Source: Pseudomonadota bacterium
GTDB lineage: Bacteria > Pseudomonadota > Gammaproteobacteria > Burkholderiales > Burkholderiaceae_B
Direction of reading: 5' to 3'
DNA length: 6,537 bases
Assembly: GCA_023388835.1 (NCBI GenBank)
Contig: JAEWFK010000028.1
Location: 1-6,537, forward strand
The first letter of the stretch is position 1; each line of letters begins with the position of its first letter. Below, in pieces: positions 6,319-6,537 of the stretch. The notes beneath the pieces are model-generated. The model worked only from the letters and a program-made list of their open reading frames with translations, did no database searches and was not told the origin of the DNA. Position numbers and translations under genes: made by a program.

Positions 6319-6361
6319 AAGGAGGAAAGTGGACGCCGTCATGGTGGATGCTCTATGCTAG
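6319..6361 (+). other. perfect Shine-Dalgarno with a 10-codon ORF upstream of the PilZ gene
   Basis: AAGGAGGA (6319-6326), five bases after the metY stop, is a full match to the anti-Shine-Dalgarno sequence, better than that of any gene in the window. It is followed by GTG at 6329 (spacing short) and an in-frame ATG at 6341 (spacing long). The frame reads VDAVMVDALC and stops at TAG (6359-6361). It is in frame with the downstream ATG at 6389, so the PilZ gene's frame would extend back to this ribosome site were it not for the TAG. It may be a leader peptide, a chance purine run, or the remains of an older start. Nothing shows that it is translated. Confidence 0.3.
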
Positions 6362-6370
6362 AGCGCTCTA
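6350..6370. repeat. triple GCTCTA/TAGAGC half-sites including a perfect 12-bp palindrome
   Basis: GCTCTA (6350-6355), TGC, TAGAGC (6359-6364), GCTCTA (6365-6370). The last two form the palindrome TAGAGCGCTCTA, and the first two form a 6-bp stem with a 3-base loop. The site overlaps a TAATAT (6369-6374) that could be a -10, and ends 18 bases before the PilZ gene ATG, so an operator or a switching leader hairpin are both plausible. No T tract follows, so it is a poor terminator for metY. Confidence 0.5.
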
Positions 6371-6388
6371 ATATTCGGTAACATTTCA

Positions 6389-6537
6389 ATGCAGAGCCCG
6401 ACTGATCCCGACGAGGATCCTTTCCTCCTCACCTCAGAGCTTGAAATCAGATCGATACTCCGGTCGGTCCGGCGTCATGCCGCCCTGATGCGGATGTTTA
6501 TCCACGGGAATCCAGACCAGTCCATCATGACCACCAT
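6389..6537 (+). CDS. ycgR: probable YcgR-type flagellar brake protein, N-terminal fragment (runs off the window)
   Basis: The frame from the ATG at 6389 is open to the window end, 49 full codons. After an acidic start (MQSPTDPDEDPF) it reads LLTSELEIRSILRSVRRHAA and then LMRMFIHGNPDQSIMTT. This fits the beginning of the YcgR N-terminal (PilZN) domain, in which a helix with the EIxxILRxL pattern leads into short strands and a S-(I/L)-(L/M)-T-T segment. YcgR proteins bind cyclic di-GMP through a later PilZ domain (RxxxR and DxSxxG motifs, outside this window) and slow the flagellar motor. The start has only a weak ribosome site (GGTAA, 6377-6381), and an in-frame TAG at 6359-6361 rules out a simple longer start. 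No sigma28-type flagellar promoter is evident upstream. The call rests on one short segment and could be another PilZ-associated protein. Confidence 0.6.
   Translation, partial: MQSPTDPDEDPFLLTSELEIRSILRSVRRHAALMRMFIHGNPDQSIMTT

Noticed and set aside
5280..6320. A 346-codon open frame on the minus strand, opposite metY
   Set aside because: metY is unmistakable on the plus strand with all catalytic motifs. The antisense translation has no family features.
1..6537. Mobile element, CRISPR array, defence island or toxin-antitoxin locus
   Set aside because: No terminal repeats, transposase or integrase motifs, regularly spaced repeats or small gene pairs of that kind are visible. The gene content is conserved housekeeping.

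Overview
The window is a GC-rich stretch of bacterial chromosome that reads as ordinary core genome. It most likely comes from a betaproteobacterium of the order Burkholderiales, probably Alcaligenaceae (Bordetella/Achromobacter-like). That placement is an inference from the block ftsY / rsmD / coaD / 2[4Fe-4S] ferredoxin, the Ala-rich AsmA-family protein, the MetY-type enzyme and the apparent YcgR start. I see no transposase, integrase, tRNA, rRNA, CRISPR array or toxin-antitoxin pair.

Layout. Positions 1-71 (minus strand) carry the first codons of ftsY, the SRP receptor gene, divergent from what follows. On the plus strand come rsmD (16S rRNA m2G966 methyltransferase, 121-720), coaD (phosphopantetheine adenylyltransferase, 763-1281), and, after a 159-bp spacer with two inverted repeats, a YfhL/Alvin-type 2[4Fe-4S] ferredoxin (1441-1689). 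These genes converge on a two-gene minus-strand unit. Its promoter-proximal gene is a large AsmA-family inner-membrane/periplasmic protein (2100-4784). Its stop codon overlaps the ATG of a 127-residue protein that looks like a lone MOSC N-terminal beta-barrel domain (1720-2103).

A 255-bp divergent spacer (4785-5039), rich in short inverted repeats, separates the AsmA gene from metY (5040-6314, plus strand), an O-acetylhomoserine sulfhydrylase. The window ends in the first 49 codons of a probable YcgR-type PilZ flagellar brake protein (6389 onward).

The genes do not form one pathway. They are housekeeping functions: protein targeting, ribosome modification, CoA synthesis, electron transfer, envelope lipid homeostasis, methionine synthesis and motility control. 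No convincing new multi-gene system is visible. Points worth a second look are the standalone MOSC_N protein coupled to the AsmA gene; the perfect Shine-Dalgarno after metY that leads into a tiny ORF in frame with the PilZ gene but cut off by a TAG; the triple GCTCTA half-sites at that TAG; and the inverted repeat that brackets a -10-like hexamer before the ferredoxin gene.
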